A DNA stretch of 64,000 nucleotides, from positions 434,001 through 498,000 of the forward strand of contig NZ_LXIE01000001.1 in NCBI RefSeq assembly GCF_001641085.1, read 5' to 3'. The position numbers were made by a program, and so were the translations under genes. This DNA comes from Aequorivita soesokkakensis. GTDB lineage: Bacteria > Bacteroidota > Bacteroidia > Flavobacteriales > Flavobacteriaceae. Positions 63,248-64,000 of the stretch are shown here, piece after piece. Numbering within the stretch: the first letter of the stretch is position 1; every line of letters starts with the position of its first letter. The notes beneath the pieces are model-generated. The model was given only the letters and a program-made list of their open reading frames with translations, ran no database searches and had not been told where the DNA came from.

Positions 63248-64000
63248 ATGAAAAAACTAACATTTTTATTTTTATTGCTTTCACTTGCATTAGCTTCCTG
63301 TCAGGAAAAATATCCTGATTTAAAAGATGGCGTATATGCTGAATTTATTACAAACAAAGGAACTTTTGTTGCCAAATTGAAAAACGAATCTGCTCCATTA
63401 ACCGTTTCAAACTTTGTTGCGCTTGCAGAAGGTACCAACGGAATGGTAGATTCACTATACAAAGGAAAACGTTTTTATGACGGACTTACTTTTCACCGCG
63501 TAATCAAGGATTTTATGATCCAAGGTGGTGATCCAAAAGGAGATGGTTCTGGAAGTCCAGGCTATGCATTTCCTGACGAGATTACAGATACAATCCGTTT
63601 TAACAAAAAAGGTCTTTTGGCAATGGCAAATTCTGGCCCTGCAACCAATGGTAGCCAGTTTTTCATTACTTTAAAAGATACGCCTTGGCTAGACGGCCGT
63701 CATACTGTTTTTGGAGAAATAGTGGTTGGACAGGAAGTTGTGGATTCTATCGGAAACGTGGAAACCGAAAAGCCCGGCGACAAGCCAAAAGTGCCTGTAG
63801 TAATTGAAAAGGTGAACATCATCAACAAAGGTGATGTGAAGGTTCCATATTTCACTGAAGAGATGGGCAAACTTGAAAAAGAAAAGAAGGAAAAAGAAGA
63901 ACGCATCAATAAAGTAGCGGCTTCCCAAGCTGAGGAATTGAATGCTATTAGAGCTAAAGCTGATTCAATGCCTTCAGGTATTAAAATTTATTTTAATGAA
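63248..64000 (+). CDS. Cyclophilin-type peptidyl-prolyl isomerase lipoprotein (3' end outside window)
   Basis: At least 251 residues are visible; the frame is open at the window end. It starts with a lipoprotein signal (MKKLTFLFLLLSLALASC). It then has the cyclophilin domain: F-Y-D-G-L-T-F-H-R-V-I-K-D-F-M-I-Q-G-G-D near residue 77, A-M-A-N-S-G-P-A-T-N-G-S-Q-F-F-I-T near 125, and L-D-G-R-H-T-V-F-G near 152. A charged helical C-terminal region begins near 205 (E-K-E-K-K-E-K-E-E-R). It follows gldI by 7 bp, so the two isomerases are probably co-expressed for folding of exported proteins. Confidence 0.93.
   Translation, partial: MKKLTFLFLLLSLALASCQEKYPDLKDGVYAEFITNKGTFVAKLKNESAPLTVSNFVALAEGTNGMVDSLYKGKRFYDGLTFHRVIKDFMIQGGDPKGDGSGSPGYAFPDEITDTIRFNKKGLLAMANSGPATNGSQFFITLKDTPWLDGRHTVFGEIVVGQEVVDSIGNVETEKPGDKPKVPVVIEKVNIINKGDVKVPYFTEEMGKLEKEKKEKEERINKVAASQAEELNAIRAKADSMPSGIKIYFNE

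Overview
The window reads as a piece of a Bacteroidota chromosome, most likely family Flavobacteriaceae. The evidence is a gldI-type gliding lipoprotein, DUF4290 and DUF6495 proteins, a MurA with Asp in place of the catalytic Cys, an rpsF-rpsR-rplI operon without priB, and several promoters of the Bacteroidota type (TTTG or TTG, 18-20 bp, TAnnTTTG). Genus is not decidable from what I can see.

Layout. 1-10.4 kb is core genome: photolyase, a small Fe-S protein, murA, recQ, fmt, an HU protein, YqgE and a class IV aminotransferase, ending in a tRNA-Met gene. 10.47-31.34 kb is a genomic island of 20.8 kb inserted in the 3' end of that tRNA. The island is bounded by a 46-bp direct repeat of the tRNA 3' half and carries its own tyrosine integrase next to the tRNA. 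Triplets of a GAACAC repeat with a 12-bp period lie just inside each end. 31.4-64 kb returns to core genome: hisS, an ABC permease, the ribosomal operon, priA, nadC, rlmH, the udk-divIC-mutA-mutB operon, two rhomboid proteases, mutL, ribH, recF, ndk, an nrnA-like gene, gldI and a cyclophilin running off the end.

The striking content is inside the island. From 12.6 to 30.0 kb lies an integron-like array of 13 gene cassettes, all coding on the minus strand. They are separated by 12 complete attC-like elements, mostly 130-140 bp, with imperfect palindromic arms, plus a half element at the far end. In 12 of 13 cassettes the first 9-10 bases (GTT...) are the exact reverse complement of that same cassette's last 9-10 bases (...AAC). 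The two ends of one separator element are not complementary to each other. This is the mark of cassettes that move as circles. At the head of the array is a 280-residue tyrosine recombinase with XerC/D-type spacing of its catalytic residues; it lacks the extra domain of known IntI enzymes. The core triplet is followed by R, then mostly a pyrimidine, then G or C, not the classical GTTRRRY.

Cassette cargo includes a type II restriction-modification system with a controller gene and its own operator, an SMC-like ATPase with a GIY-YIG nuclease, a very large GHKL ATPase with a DUF3883-like end, a GNAT acetyltransferase, several secreted or unknown proteins, and one small cassette present twice with 4 differences in 449 bp. 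Much of this looks like defence or adaptive cargo, but the functions are inferred from motifs only.
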